A stretch of DNA of 56,101 bases, taken from positions 1 to 56,101 of the forward strand of contig DINQ01000023.1 of the NCBI GenBank assembly GCA_002426795.1, read 5' to 3'. The DNA comes from Bacteroidales bacterium UBA5536. Its GTDB lineage: Bacteria; Bacteroidota; Bacteroidia; Bacteroidales; F082. The notes beneath the pieces were generated by a model that worked only from the letters and a program-made list of their open reading frames with translations, did not search any database and was not told the DNA's origin. Below are positions 25,708-34,475 of this stretch, in pieces. The translations under genes were made by a program, and so were the position numbers. Every line of letters starts with the position of its first letter. Positions within the stretch are counted from its first letter, which is position 1.

Positions 25708-25739
25708 CAAAAGTAATAGAATTGAACGCAAAATGCAAA
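25708..25739 (-). promoter_or_regulatory. Promoter of the DUF362 gene
   Basis: The minus strand reads TTTG (25736-25739), 20 bases, TACTTTTG (25708-25715): both elements are exact. It is ~42 bases before the start codon at 25666. Confidence 0.7.
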
Positions 25740-25759
25740 TGAATTATGGCCTCAGTCCA

Positions 25760-26266
25760 TCAATTCTGCTGCTGGCTTTGGTCGATGTGTTTTACTTTGC
25801 GCATCACTTCATCATTTAGCTGTTTTTTATAGCTGATTATGCTTTCACGGATGTCTTTGTTGCCAACAGACAAAATCTGCGCAGCAAGAATACCTGCATT
25901 TTTAGCGCCATCAAGGGCCACTGTTGCCACCGGAACACCTCCCGGCATCTGCAAAATGGACAATACTGAGTCCCATCCATCGATAGAGTTACTCGATTTG
26001 ATGGGCACGCCAATCACTGGCAGGGGCGAAATGGCAGCGACCATGCCTGGCAAATGTGCAGCTCCTCCTGCACCTGCAATGATGACTTCCACGCCGCGTT
26101 TGTGTGCTTCCCTGGCGAAAGCAAAGAGACGCTCGGGTGTGCGGTGCGCCGAAACAATGGTGATTTCGTAAGGAATTTCGAAAGAGCTAAGAATCTCAGC
26201 CGCTTTCTCCATAATGGGTAAATCAGAATCGGAGCCCATGACAATGCTTACTATTGGTTTTTTCAT
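25760..26266 (-). CDS. purE: N5-carboxyaminoimidazole ribonucleotide mutase
   Basis: The 168-residue class I PurE shows GSDSDLPIM, SAHRTPERL, AGAGGAAHLPGMVAA and ALDGAKNAGILAAQ. It moves the carboxyl group of N5-CAIR to give CAIR in purine synthesis. It follows purK by 37 bases; PurK makes its substrate, so the pair forms one functional unit. Confidence 0.95.
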   Translation of the reverse strand: MKKPIVSIVMGSDSDLPIMEKAAEILSSFEIPYEITIVSAHRTPERLFAFAREAHKRGVEVIIAGAGGAAHLPGMVAAISPLPVIGVPIKSSNSIDGWDSVLSILQMPGGVPVATVALDGAKNAGILAAQILSVGNKDIRESIISYKKQLNDEVMRKVKHIDQSQQQN

Positions 26267-26303
26267 AGAAGAAGGGTTGTTGTTGTCAGTAATGTGATTT
26301 GCA

Positions 26304-27458
26304 TCAGGCCTTGACTTTGAGGATGTGTTTCACCTGATCGGCTTTTTTTGACGCCTCATCTGCGGTGGTTGCCAAAACCGTGATATGACCCATTTTTCGG
26401 TAAGGACGCGTGATTCTTTTGCCGTAAAGGTGCACTTTCACCCCTTCGATAGCCAGACTTTCGGTAAGACCTTCATAATGTACAGGTCCTTCAAAACCGG
26501 GTTCACCCAGGAGGTTGATCATCACCGAAGGCAATTTAATGGTGGTACTGCCAAGTGGGAAATTGAAGATCGCGCGTAGCATTTGCTCATACTGCGAAGT
26601 GATAATGCTTTCGATCGTGTGATGCCCGCTGTTGTGCGGTCGGGGAGCGCTTTCGTTGACCCACAGCTTTCCGTTGGTGTCTAAGAAAAACTCAACAGCC
26701 AGCAAACCACTCATATTCAGATCGCTGATTAGTTTCTCAGCCAGCATTATGGCTTCATTTTCTGTTGCTTTCGGGATATCGGCCGGACAAACCAACTTTT
26801 CAACCAGGTTGGCATCGGGATTGAAAACCATGTCGACGACCGGAAAACTTTTTACCTGACCGCGCTGGTTGCGGGCAACAATCACAGAAAGTTCACGGGC
26901 GATATGAACCTGTGTTTCAACCAGGCTTGGGCCTTCGAGTAGAAGCGGTAAATCTGCAGCATTGTTAATGACGGCTACACCACGTCCATCGTAACCCCCT
27001 GTACGACTTTTTTGTACGAATGGGAATTCGAGTTGTTTTTCGTTTATGGCTGAAATAATTTCTGCCTTGTTGGCAAAAAAACGAAACGGAGCAGTAGGAA
27101 TCTGATGCTGCTCATAAAACTCTTTTTGCAAACCTTTGTCTTGTATCACAGCAAGGATTTCCGGGTTGGGAACAATGCGTTTGCCTTCGGCTTTGAGTTT
27201 GCGCAATGCCTCAATATTCACGTTTTCGATTTCGAAGGTCAACAGGTCAACTTGTTTTCCAAATTGGTAGACAGTTTCGAAATCGAGATGGCTGCCCCGG
27301 ATATGTTTGGTGCAGACATCCGTAGCCGGGCAATGTTCATCTGCATCCAGCACATAAGTTTTTATGTCCCAGTTGCTGGCTGCCAAGGCCAAAAGTTTGC
27401 CCAGTTGACCACCTGCAATTATCCCCAGTTTAAAGCCCGCTATGACCAAATTTTCCAT
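26304..27458 (-). CDS. purK: N5-carboxyaminoimidazole ribonucleotide synthase
   Basis: The 384-residue ATP-grasp enzyme has LGIIAGGQLGKLLALAA at the N-terminus, FVQKSRTGGYDGRGV, EFFLDTNGKLWVNESAPRPHNSGHHTIES and GKRITRPYRKMGHITVLA. It carboxylates AIR with bicarbonate and ATP. It lies directly upstream of purE. A 73-base gap separates it from the small DUF2007 gene upstream; no convincing promoter was seen in that gap. Confidence 0.95.
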   Translation of the reverse strand: MENLVIAGFKLGIIAGGQLGKLLALAASNWDIKTYVLDADEHCPATDVCTKHIRGSHLDFETVYQFGKQVDLLTFEIENVNIEALRKLKAEGKRIVPNPEILAVIQDKGLQKEFYEQHQIPTAPFRFFANKAEIISAINEKQLEFPFVQKSRTGGYDGRGVAVINNAADLPLLLEGPSLVETQVHIARELSVIVARNQRGQVKSFPVVDMVFNPDANLVEKLVCPADIPKATENEAIMLAEKLISDLNMSGLLAVEFFLDTNGKLWVNESAPRPHNSGHHTIESIITSQYEQMLRAIFNFPLGSTTIKLPSVMINLLGEPGFEGPVHYEGLTESLAIEGVKVHLYGKRITRPYRKMGHITVLATTADEASKKADQVKHILKVKA

Positions 27459-27531
27459 ATTAAAAGATTTGTTGACAAAGAAACAGAAAAAACAAATGAA
27501 TGTTCTTTAAGGCTTGTTAAAACACAAACTG

Positions 27532-27756
27532 TCAATCCAGATGCACATCCTGCTGCAGAATTTTATTTGCCTTTTCTACATCTTCTTCATGCACCATCAC
27601 CTGCACACCCGATGCAAGCGGACTGCTGAGGTAAGGCATGAGGGTAGTGATTCGTTCGTTGATCAAAAAACACTCAATTCCTTCATTTTGAAGCCTGTTC
27701 AATATATGATGGGCTTCGATCACGTTGTTGCAAACCATTAATGCTACCATTGTCAA
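27532..27756 (-). CDS. DUF2007-type small protein
   Basis: The 74-residue product has the DUF2007 pattern: VCNNVIEAHHILNRLQNEGIECFLINE, then GVQVMVHEEDVEKANKIL, a ferredoxin-like beta-alpha-beta fold. Such proteins are sometimes called putative signal transducers, but no function is established. It lies 9 bases after the membrane protein gene and ahead of purKE. Confidence 0.8.
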   Translation of the reverse strand: MTMVALMVCNNVIEAHHILNRLQNEGIECFLINERITTLMPYLSSPLASGVQVMVHEEDVEKANKILQQDVHLD

Positions 27757-27765
27757 TTGTATTTA

Positions 27766-28245
27766 TTACGAATTGATTTCTATTTCAGACAATTGCTGCT
27801 GCTGTTGCCGGTCGAGTGAGAGTTGGCGAACAATCCTGCTTTCAGTTGGGAACCGTGTCAACATCAGGAAAAGCAATGCGAAGGTAAAACCAAGGAAAAA
27901 CAAGTTGCCAGTTAGCAAGTACATCACTATTGAAAGAAAGGCAGACCCTTCGTGCAAAGCCAGTGTAATAACAAGCAGCGATCTGTACAACGCCAGTTTT
28001 TTGGAGAGGTCTTTTTCGGTCAGGATATTTTCTTTCCGTGAGCGCTCAATAATAAAAGAAGCAACGATGCTGCCGGAAGTAAAAACCAAAACAATCAGTA
28101 AAAAGAGGGGAACTTCATCCAGGAAAGCTTTGCCAAAACCTTCACCCAGATTCAGATAGAAGGCTACCATTGCGAATGCGATGATGCCTGCCATCATGGC
28201 GAGATGTACAATTTGAAGCGATTTTAAATAGTTTTTAAAGTCCAT
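27766..28245 (-). CDS. Small four-helix membrane protein, unknown
   Basis: The 159-residue product has four hydrophobic segments (~12-31, ~44-62, ~85-108, ~110-130) and a charged Gln-rich tail (QQQQQLSEIE). I recognise no family. It sits between the AI-2E-family permease (25 bases upstream) and the DUF2007 gene (9 bases downstream), which suggests a shared transcript. Confidence 0.6.
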   Translation of the reverse strand: MDFKNYLKSLQIVHLAMMAGIIAFAMVAFYLNLGEGFGKAFLDEVPLFLLIVLVFTSGSIVASFIIERSRKENILTEKDLSKKLALYRSLLVITLALHEGSAFLSIVMYLLTGNLFFLGFTFALLFLMLTRFPTESRIVRQLSLDRQQQQQLSEIEINS

Positions 28246-28270
28246 AAAACTGTGATTAGGTTGTTAATAA

Positions 28271-29419
28271 TCAATGATTTTCAGCTCGGTCGAGCAATAG
28301 GATTCTTTTCACATACAACAACAGCAATGCTGTTAATGGCAGGGCTATCAGCACACCAAACAAACCCAAAACAGTTCCCCATACTGATAAAGCCAACATC
28401 ATTACCACAGGATTCATCGCCATGCTGCGTTCGATCAGGCGGGGGTAAAGTACCAATTCTTCGAAAACAGAAGCTGCAACGAAGACTGCCAGGATGATAC
28501 CAAAATAGAGGTAAAAAGGATGGCTGTTTTCCATTGTCAGCACCAGGCTCCCCAAAGCCAGTGGAAGCAAGGTAAGGTATTGCAAATAAGGCACAAAGCA
28601 TAAGAACCCGGCCAGTACACCCAATACAAGTGCACCCGGAACGCCGATAATGGAGAAAGCTACGGTGAAAAATATGGTATAGAACAGCACGATTTTCCCT
28701 CTTTGCCTGAAATAAGGGATAAAGGATTGTCTGAAATCGTCCAATACACTACTCAAGCGCTCATTGCGGCGGTCGCCAACGTAAAATTTCCATCTGCTTT
28801 CGAAATAGGGAAAGTCATAGAGCATGTAAACGAAATACAAAATCGATCCCATAATTACCCAGAACCAGCTGATTTCTCGTTCGGGTGTGCTTTTTTCGGA
28901 TACTTCATTCGTTCCTGCAAAGGAAGTGATGCTGGTCCATGCATCTATAATGAGCTGCATATCAATTTTTTGCGTCAGATTATCCTTCTTGATTTTACGC
29001 ATCACAGTTTCATAATTCAACGAATCAGGATGGATGTTGAATTGTTGTTGTATTTGCTGAGGATCGTAGATTTTGGCTATATAAGTTCTCACCATCTGGG
29101 TGGCTTCATCCAGATCAGACTGATGATCTGTGGCATAGGTATAAAAGGCTTTTGTGAGCCGGTTGACATCTTTTACGATCAGATAACCAAACAGATAACT
29201 TATTCCAAATATCAGGACAAATGTAATCGCGAGGAAAGCTGAAACAGCAAAACTGCGGTTCGGAATTCCTTTCTGGATTTTTCTGATGATGGGATTCAGC
29301 AATGCAGCCAATGCCAGTCCGATGAAAAACGGCAGGATGATTTCGGTTAAAAGATAGGTCAACACCAAAAGGGCTGCCAGCAATAAAAAGAACAGTATAT
29401 CGGCACGGTATTTTTTCAT
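28271..29419 (-). CDS. AI-2E family (PerM/UPF0118) permease
   Basis: The 382-residue membrane protein has hydrophobic N-terminal helices (LFFLLLAALLVLTYLLTEIILPFFIGLALA). A long soluble insert lies at ~95-190, and a C-terminal helix cluster carries GVPGALVLGVLAGFLCFVPYLQY and VMMLALSVWGTVLGLFGVLIALP. These are the family signatures. Members have been proposed to move autoinducer-2 or to act as ion antiporters, so the substrate is open. It appears to be first in a run with the two small genes and purKE. Confidence 0.88.
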   Translation of the reverse strand: MKKYRADILFFLLLAALLVLTYLLTEIILPFFIGLALAALLNPIIRKIQKGIPNRSFAVSAFLAITFVLIFGISYLFGYLIVKDVNRLTKAFYTYATDHQSDLDEATQMVRTYIAKIYDPQQIQQQFNIHPDSLNYETVMRKIKKDNLTQKIDMQLIIDAWTSITSFAGTNEVSEKSTPEREISWFWVIMGSILYFVYMLYDFPYFESRWKFYVGDRRNERLSSVLDDFRQSFIPYFRQRGKIVLFYTIFFTVAFSIIGVPGALVLGVLAGFLCFVPYLQYLTLLPLALGSLVLTMENSHPFYLYFGIILAVFVAASVFEELVLYPRLIERSMAMNPVVMMLALSVWGTVLGLFGVLIALPLTALLLLYVKRILLLDRAENH

Positions 29420-29523
29420 CGCAGGCTAGATTGGTTTGATGCATTTCGACAAACTAAAATAGGAAGTTTTCACGAATTGACAACGCAAGACGAGTTTTTG
29501 ACAATGATTTAGGAGAGAATGGT

Positions 29524-30834
29524 TTAAATAAGCCGCAAACGAATTTTCGTATTTTTCAGCTTGGTATTATCGAGAAGTTGGATCACCTTTTGGGTTTTGT
29601 CCTTCTTTACGGCCACAAATGCCACATCTTGTTTCAGTTCAATAGCGCCCAATTCGTCTTTAGTCAGCTGGGCCTGTTTGAAGAATAAACCAGCAATATC
29701 CGATTTCGAAATCTTGTCTTTTCGACCACCCGAAATCATGATGGTTTCCCAATCTGACGCTGCAGGCAAACCTCCTCTTTCGAGCTTTAACGGGGAGGCA
29801 CCACTTACAAACTCTAGCAGGCGTTCACGCTCCCAATGCAGCACGTATGCCGTGCCATCGTTGAACATACGAGCTGTGCGTCCGTTGCGGTGCACAAACT
29901 CATGCTCCTTCATGGGCAAATGGTAATGGATGATAAACCTGATTTCGGGAATGTCAATACCTCTGGCAGCCAGATCAGTAGCCAACAAAAGCTGGTGTGT
30001 CCCATTTCTGAATTTTACCAGTGCTGTTTCCCGGTCCTGTTGCTCCATGCCGCCATGAAAGCAACCATGGGCAATGCCATGATCTGATAAATGCTCGCTC
30101 ACGCGCTGAATACTGTCTTTGAAATTGCAAAAGATAATTCCGGGTTGATTGCCCAGGTGACAAAGCAATTCGAACAATCCTTCAAGTTTGTCTTTGTGCG
30201 AGGTGCTCACCGTGCGAATGCGCAACTGGGGCTTGCCTTGTTGCAGGTAATCAAGGACTTTAGGTGCATTGAAACCGACAAAATCAGGCACAACGGCTTT
30301 GGGTGTGGCTGAAGTAAGGATCTTTTTGTTCAGATTGAAAACCGCCGCCACGATTTCTTTCATTTCACTTTCAAAACCGATTTCAAGCGACTTGTCGTAC
30401 TCGTCGAGTACAAGAGTTTGGATGAAATCGGCCGAGAAATTTTCCCTGCGCAGGTGATCGGCCAGTCGACCGGGCGTGCCGACCAGAATGGCCGGGCGGT
30501 GCCGAAGATCCACCTGATCTTTGTATCCGGCGCGTCCACCATACACAGCGTTTACTTTATAACCTGTTCCCATTTGTCGGGTCACCTGCTCAATCTGCAT
30601 CGCCAGTTCGCGTGTAGGAACTACGATCAGGCATTGAACTTCTTCGAGCTGTGGATCGAGTGTAGCAATGATTGGCAATAAAAAAGCCAGTGTTTTGCCC
30701 GAGCCGGTTGGCGAAAGCAATAAAACTTCATCTTCCGATTCAATTGCTTCAGCAGCAGCCAGCTGCATGGTGTTTAAAGTGTTGATCCCCAGCTTGTAGA
30801 GGATGTCTTGTTGGGTTTTAGGTTCCATTGTCAT
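29524..30834 (-). CDS. DEAD-box RNA helicase (DbpA-like)
   Basis: The protein is 436 residues from ATG 30834 (a second start lies at 30828). It contains all core motifs: Q-motif region, SPTGSGKTLAF (I), PTRELAMQ (Ia), VGTPGRLADH (Ib), VLDEYDKS (II, DEYD instead of DEAD), TSATP (III), IIFCNFKDS, TDLAARGIDIPEI (V) and HRNGRTAR (VI). A C-terminal DbpA-type RNA-binding domain (~365-436; GRKDKISKSDIAGLFF...) suggests binding to 23S rRNA during ribosome assembly. The longer open frame was rejected because a promoter box (30839-30846) sits immediately upstream of ATG 30834. Confidence 0.9.
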   Translation of the reverse strand: MTMEPKTQQDILYKLGINTLNTMQLAAAEAIESEDEVLLLSPTGSGKTLAFLLPIIATLDPQLEEVQCLIVVPTRELAMQIEQVTRQMGTGYKVNAVYGGRAGYKDQVDLRHRPAILVGTPGRLADHLRRENFSADFIQTLVLDEYDKSLEIGFESEMKEIVAAVFNLNKKILTSATPKAVVPDFVGFNAPKVLDYLQQGKPQLRIRTVSTSHKDKLEGLFELLCHLGNQPGIIFCNFKDSIQRVSEHLSDHGIAHGCFHGGMEQQDRETALVKFRNGTHQLLLATDLAARGIDIPEIRFIIHYHLPMKEHEFVHRNGRTARMFNDGTAYVLHWERERLLEFVSGASPLKLERGGLPAASDWETIMISGGRKDKISKSDIAGLFFKQAQLTKDELGAIELKQDVAFVAVKKDKTQKVIQLLDNTKLKNTKIRLRLI

Positions 30835-30838
30835 GCGG

Positions 30839-30846
30839 CAAAGGTA
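30839..30846 (-). promoter_or_regulatory. Helicase -7 box, nearly leaderless start
   Basis: The minus-strand TACCTTTG ends 5 bases before ATG 30834. Transcription would begin at or within a few bases of the start codon, implying a leaderless or very short-leader mRNA. The -33 element is weak. Confidence 0.45.
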
Positions 30847-31034
30847 GGTATTCAGGCGCAGTTGATCATGAATAGTGATTGAATTCAACGCAATAAAGAT
30901 CACTAATTTCCAACCTGGTTAATTCGCTCTAAACTTATTGTCAATAATGAGTTAGCTAAAACGATTTTTTTTGACCGTATTGGTGAACAATAAAAACTTT
31001 GAGTCGTTTAGAGAACGTATTTTAGCAAAACATG

Positions 31035-31042
31035 TATATTTG
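31035..31042 (+). promoter_or_regulatory. Histidine operon -7 box
   Basis: TATATTTG is an exact TAnnTTTG match, 18 bases before the leader ATG. The best TTTG (30998-31001) is too far upstream, so the -33 element is uncertain. Confidence 0.5.
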
Positions 31043-31060
31043 CCAATTCAAAATGAAACC

Positions 31061-31117
31061 ATGAACGCTTACGCATTGCATCATCATCACCATTATAAAT
31101 TCACTCAGCTGAGTTGA
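31061..31117 (+). CDS. His operon leader peptide (five consecutive His)
   Basis: The 18-residue frame reads MNAYALHHHHHYKFTQLS. Five adjacent His codons directly ahead of an intrinsic terminator and hisG are the hallmark of ribosome-mediated his attenuation, as in the enterobacterial hisL leader (seven His). When His-tRNA is short the ribosome stalls in the run and prevents the terminator. Too short for gene finders. Confidence 0.9.
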   Translation: MNAYALHHHHHYKFTQLS

Positions 31118-31145
31118 AGGTGATTTGTGCATGCAAATAATTTTT

Positions 31146-31180
31146 AAACCCGTCTGAGTTCACCAGGCGGGTTTTGTTTT
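31146..31180 (+). terminator. His operon attenuator terminator
   Basis: An 11-bp stem AAACCCGTCTG/CAGGCGGGTTT (one T-G wobble) with loop AGTTCAC is followed by TGTTTTT. It lies 29 bases after the leader stop and 45 before hisG. A CTCAGCTGAG palindrome (31104-31113) and GGTGA (31119-31123), which can pair with TCACC (31160-31164), are the only antiterminator candidates I found; both are short. Confidence 0.85.
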
Positions 31181-31224
31181 TCAGATCCTTTTGGTTTACT
31201 CAGGCATAACAACTAAAAAAACGA

Positions 31225-32082
31225 ATGAGTAAACTTAGATTGGCCATTCAAAAAAACGGACGGTTAAGCGAGAAATCGATCAAACTGCTCAATGAATGCG
31301 GAATTAAACTATCAAACGGCAATCGCAAACTGAAAGCCTCAGCTTCCAATTTTCCACTTGAAATCCTGTATCTGCGCGATGACGATATTCCGCAATATGT
31401 TGAGCAGGGCGTAGCAGACATTGGAATCCTGGGCGAAAATGAGGTGCTGGAGAAAAATAAGGCAGTGGATGTCGTTGAAAAACTGGGTTTTGCCAATTGT
31501 CGCCTTTCTCTGGCTGTGCCGCGTGACGAAGTTTATGTGGACAAATTTTCGCTGAGAGGGAAAAAAGTCGCGACAAGTTACCCCAATATTTTGCGCGCTT
31601 TTCTGAATGAGAACAACATTGAGGCCCAGATTGAAGAGATTGGTGGAAGTGTAGAAATAGCCACAGGCATTGGTTTGGCAGATGCTGTGTTCGATATCGT
31701 GAGCACGGGAAGCACGCTGCAGCTCAATGGCTTGCGCGAGGCAGAAACGGTGATGCGAAGCGAGGCTGTGTTAATTGCCAACCCTCAACTTAGTGCTGAT
31801 AAGCAACAATTACTTGATCAATTGTTATTTCGCATGAAATCAGTTAAAACGGCAGCGGAACACAAGTACATTTTGCTTAACACCCCAAACGAAGCCATCC
31901 CACAAATCAGTCAAATTCTGCCTGGTATGAAGTCGCCAACCATTTTGCCACTGAACGAAAAAGGCTGGTCAAGTTTGCACTCTGTTGTCAGGGAAGATGA
32001 TTTCTGGGACGTGATCGATCAGCTAAAAGCTTTGGGAGCGCAGGGAATTCTGGTGTTATCCGTTGAAAAAATGATTTTATAA
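31225..32082 (+). CDS. hisG: ATP phosphoribosyltransferase (long form)
   Basis: The 285-residue long-type HisG starts MSKLRLAIQKNGRLSEKS. It contains DIGILGENEV, the PRPP-binding VEIATGIGLADAVFDIVSTGSTL, and a C-terminal regulatory ACT-like domain (~205-285; MKSPTILPLNEKGWSSLHSVV) that senses histidine. It joins ATP and PRPP in the first step of histidine synthesis. It is the first structural gene after the His leader and terminator. Confidence 0.95.
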   Translation: MSKLRLAIQKNGRLSEKSIKLLNECGIKLSNGNRKLKASASNFPLEILYLRDDDIPQYVEQGVADIGILGENEVLEKNKAVDVVEKLGFANCRLSLAVPRDEVYVDKFSLRGKKVATSYPNILRAFLNENNIEAQIEEIGGSVEIATGIGLADAVFDIVSTGSTLQLNGLREAETVMRSEAVLIANPQLSADKQQLLDQLLFRMKSVKTAAEHKYILLNTPNEAIPQISQILPGMKSPTILPLNEKGWSSLHSVVREDDFWDVIDQLKALGAQGILVLSVEKMIL

Positions 32083-32098
32083 CCGCAAATACAATACG

Positions 32099-33409
32099 AT
32101 GATAAAAATTGTCAAATATCCATCACCTGAGGAATGGGGTCGACTACTCAAGCGACAAGTAATACCGGGTGAGTCCCTGGCGGCCATTACGCAGGAGGTT
32201 TTCAGGCGGGTTCAAAACGGGGGTGACGAAGCCGTGAGCTATTATACCAACAAATTTGATCAGGTTTCGCTTTCAGAATTTAGTATTCCTGAAAATGTGA
32301 TTGATGCAGCAGTTGAACAAATCGATCCTGAACTGTTGAAAGCCATGGAGTTGGCCAAACAAAATATTGAACGTTTTCACGAGACGCAAATCGAACCAAT
32401 TAAACCAGTTGAAACGAGCAGGGGTGTAGTTTGCTGGCGCGAAAACAGGCCTATTGAATCTGTAGGGCTATATATTCCTGGTGGCTCAGCGCCCTTGTTT
32501 TCAACGGTTCTGATGCTCGGTATTCCTGCAAGACTTGCAGGGTGTAAAAACCGGCTGCTCTTTACACCTCCTGGCCAGGATGGCCTCGTGCACCCAGCTA
32601 TTTTAGCCGCAGCACGACTGGCTGGCATCACCAAAGTGTTTGCAGTTGGCGGTATTCAGGCTGTTGCAGCCATGACCTTTGGGACTGAGCAGATACCTCG
32701 TGTAGATAAAATATTTGGGCCTGGAAATCAATATGTAACGCAGGCTAAGATGTTTGCTCAGCAGCAGGGAGTAGCCATTGATATGCCGGCTGGTCCAAGC
32801 GAGGTCCTGGTGATCGCAGACCGAAACGCCGATCCTGCATTTGTAGCTGCTGACCTGCTGTCTCAGGCCGAGCACGGAAGCGACAGCCAGGCTGTTTTGC
32901 TCACTGATAACATTGAATTGGCAGAGAAAGTGGCGGCTGAACTGACGAGACAAGTTGTTGATTTACCACGACAATCTGAGACCATGTCTGCCCTGAATGG
33001 AAGCAGGATGCTGGTTTTGCGTTCGATGGCAGATTGTGTGGCCTGCAGCAATAACTATGCTCCGGAGCACTTGATTTTGGCTGTTGAAAACGCTGAACAG
33101 CTGATTCCTGCGATTGTAAATGCAGGTTCGGTATTTGTTGGCCGTTACAGTTGCGAAAGTGCAGGCGACTATGCGAGTGGAACCAACCACACATTACCCA
33201 CCAATGGTTATGCGCGCAATTACAGTGGTGTTTCGGTGGATAGTTTTGTCAAGAAAGTCACCTTTCAGAAACTGAGTGCCGAGGGGTTGATGGAGATTGG
33301 TCCGTCAGTTGTAACCATGGCTGAGGCTGAGGGATTAAGAGCACACGCCAACGCCATCAATGTCCGCATGAAAAAATTGAAAATCAGAAATTCTACACAA
33401 AATGATTGA
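32099..33409 (+). CDS. hisD: Histidinol dehydrogenase
   Basis: The 436-residue enzyme oxidises histidinol to histidine in two NAD-dependent steps. Motifs include YIPGGSAPLFSTVLMLGIPA, VDKIFGPGNQYVTQAK, MPAGPSEVLVIAD, QAEHGSDSQAVLL and the zinc-site region NYAPEHLILAVENAE...GDYASGTNHTLPT. It starts 16 bases after hisG and overlaps hisC by 8 bases. Confidence 0.96.
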   Translation: MIKIVKYPSPEEWGRLLKRQVIPGESLAAITQEVFRRVQNGGDEAVSYYTNKFDQVSLSEFSIPENVIDAAVEQIDPELLKAMELAKQNIERFHETQIEPIKPVETSRGVVCWRENRPIESVGLYIPGGSAPLFSTVLMLGIPARLAGCKNRLLFTPPGQDGLVHPAILAAARLAGITKVFAVGGIQAVAAMTFGTEQIPRVDKIFGPGNQYVTQAKMFAQQQGVAIDMPAGPSEVLVIADRNADPAFVAADLLSQAEHGSDSQAVLLTDNIELAEKVAAELTRQVVDLPRQSETMSALNGSRMLVLRSMADCVACSNNYAPEHLILAVENAEQLIPAIVNAGSVFVGRYSCESAGDYASGTNHTLPTNGYARNYSGVSVDSFVKKVTFQKLSAEGLMEIGPSVVTMAEAEGLRAHANAINVRMKKLKIRNSTQND

Positions 33410-34436
33410 ACAGCTTGTCCGACCCAATATTTTGCTATTGAAGCCCTATGCGAGTGCCCGAAGTCAGTTTTTCGATTTGAAGGCTCTCATGCTCGATGCC
33501 AATGAAAACCCATATGGAACACACAACAGATATCCCGATCCTTTTCAGCGTGAACTGAAATCGAAAGTGGCTGAAATCAAAAATGTACCTGTCGATCAGA
33601 TTTTTATCGGAAATGGTAGCGATGAGGTTATCGATTTGCTGCAACGGTTATTTTGTGAGCCGGGAGATGATCAAATCCTTGTCTGTCCGCCTACTTACGG
33701 TATGTATGCCGTGTCGGCTCAGGTCAATGATGTTGGGGTAGTGGAAGTGCCGCTTACAGCTAATTTTCAATTGGATATCAATCAGATAAATCAGGTTTTG
33801 CTTGCAAATCCTGCCATCAAGATGATCTTCCTCTGTTCTCCCAATAATCCCACAGCCAATCTGTTAGAAAATGTTGAGGAGGTAATCGAGTTTTTCAATG
33901 GGATTGTTGTGCTCGACGAAGCCTATATTGACTTCAGCGAAAAGGCTTCTATGACCGATCGCTTAAAACAATTTCCGAGATTGGTGGTTGTTCAAACGCT
34001 TAGCAAGGCATATGGTCTGGCGGCTGCCAGAATCGGAATGGCATTTGCCTCGGCTGAAATTGTCGCTTATCTCAATAAAATGAAACCTCCTTATAATGTG
34101 GGTACTGAAAATCAATTGCTGGCAATTCAGGCACTTGAGAATCAAGCAGAGTTTCAAGAAAATAAATCGTTGATTTTGAAACAAAGAAGTTGGCTGGCTC
34201 AAGAATTACAACAATTGTCCTTTGTCAGAGAAATCTTTCCGTCGCAGGCGAATTTTTTACTGGTTAGGGTTGATGATGCAGCAATGGTATATCAAAAACT
34301 TCTTTCGCGCGGGATTGTCATCAGAAACAGGCAGCATGAAATTGAAAATTGCCTGCGCATCAGTATCGGCACAAAAACTCAAAACAGACAGCTGATGGAT
34401 GCCCTGAAAGAAATTCAACAAGCCATAAACTCATAA
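33402..34436 (+). CDS. hisC: Histidinol-phosphate aminotransferase
   Basis: The 344-residue PLP enzyme has LDANENPYG near the N-terminus, IFIGNGSDEVIDLL, CSPNNPTAN, VLDEAYIDFSE and the PLP lysine in TLSKAYGLAAARIGMAFA. It transaminates imidazole acetol phosphate with glutamate. It overlaps hisD by 8 bases and precedes hisB by 39. Confidence 0.96.
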   Translation: MIEQLVRPNILLLKPYASARSQFFDLKALMLDANENPYGTHNRYPDPFQRELKSKVAEIKNVPVDQIFIGNGSDEVIDLLQRLFCEPGDDQILVCPPTYGMYAVSAQVNDVGVVEVPLTANFQLDINQINQVLLANPAIKMIFLCSPNNPTANLLENVEEVIEFFNGIVVLDEAYIDFSEKASMTDRLKQFPRLVVVQTLSKAYGLAAARIGMAFASAEIVAYLNKMKPPYNVGTENQLLAIQALENQAEFQENKSLILKQRSWLAQELQQLSFVREIFPSQANFLLVRVDDAAMVYQKLLSRGIVIRNRQHEIENCLRISIGTKTQNRQLMDALKEIQQAINS

Positions 34437-34475
34437 AGAGATCAAAGATATTTTTAAGATAAAACATCCCTAATC

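Noticed and set aside
30835..30903. N-terminal extension of the DEAD-box helicase
   Set aside because: It contains the TACCTTTG promoter box and no conserved helicase sequence.
31104..31164. Full his antiterminator helix
   Set aside because: The two short pairings found (CTCAG with CTGAG, GGTGA with TCACC) cannot form together without a pseudoknot, so I do not claim a defined antiterminator.
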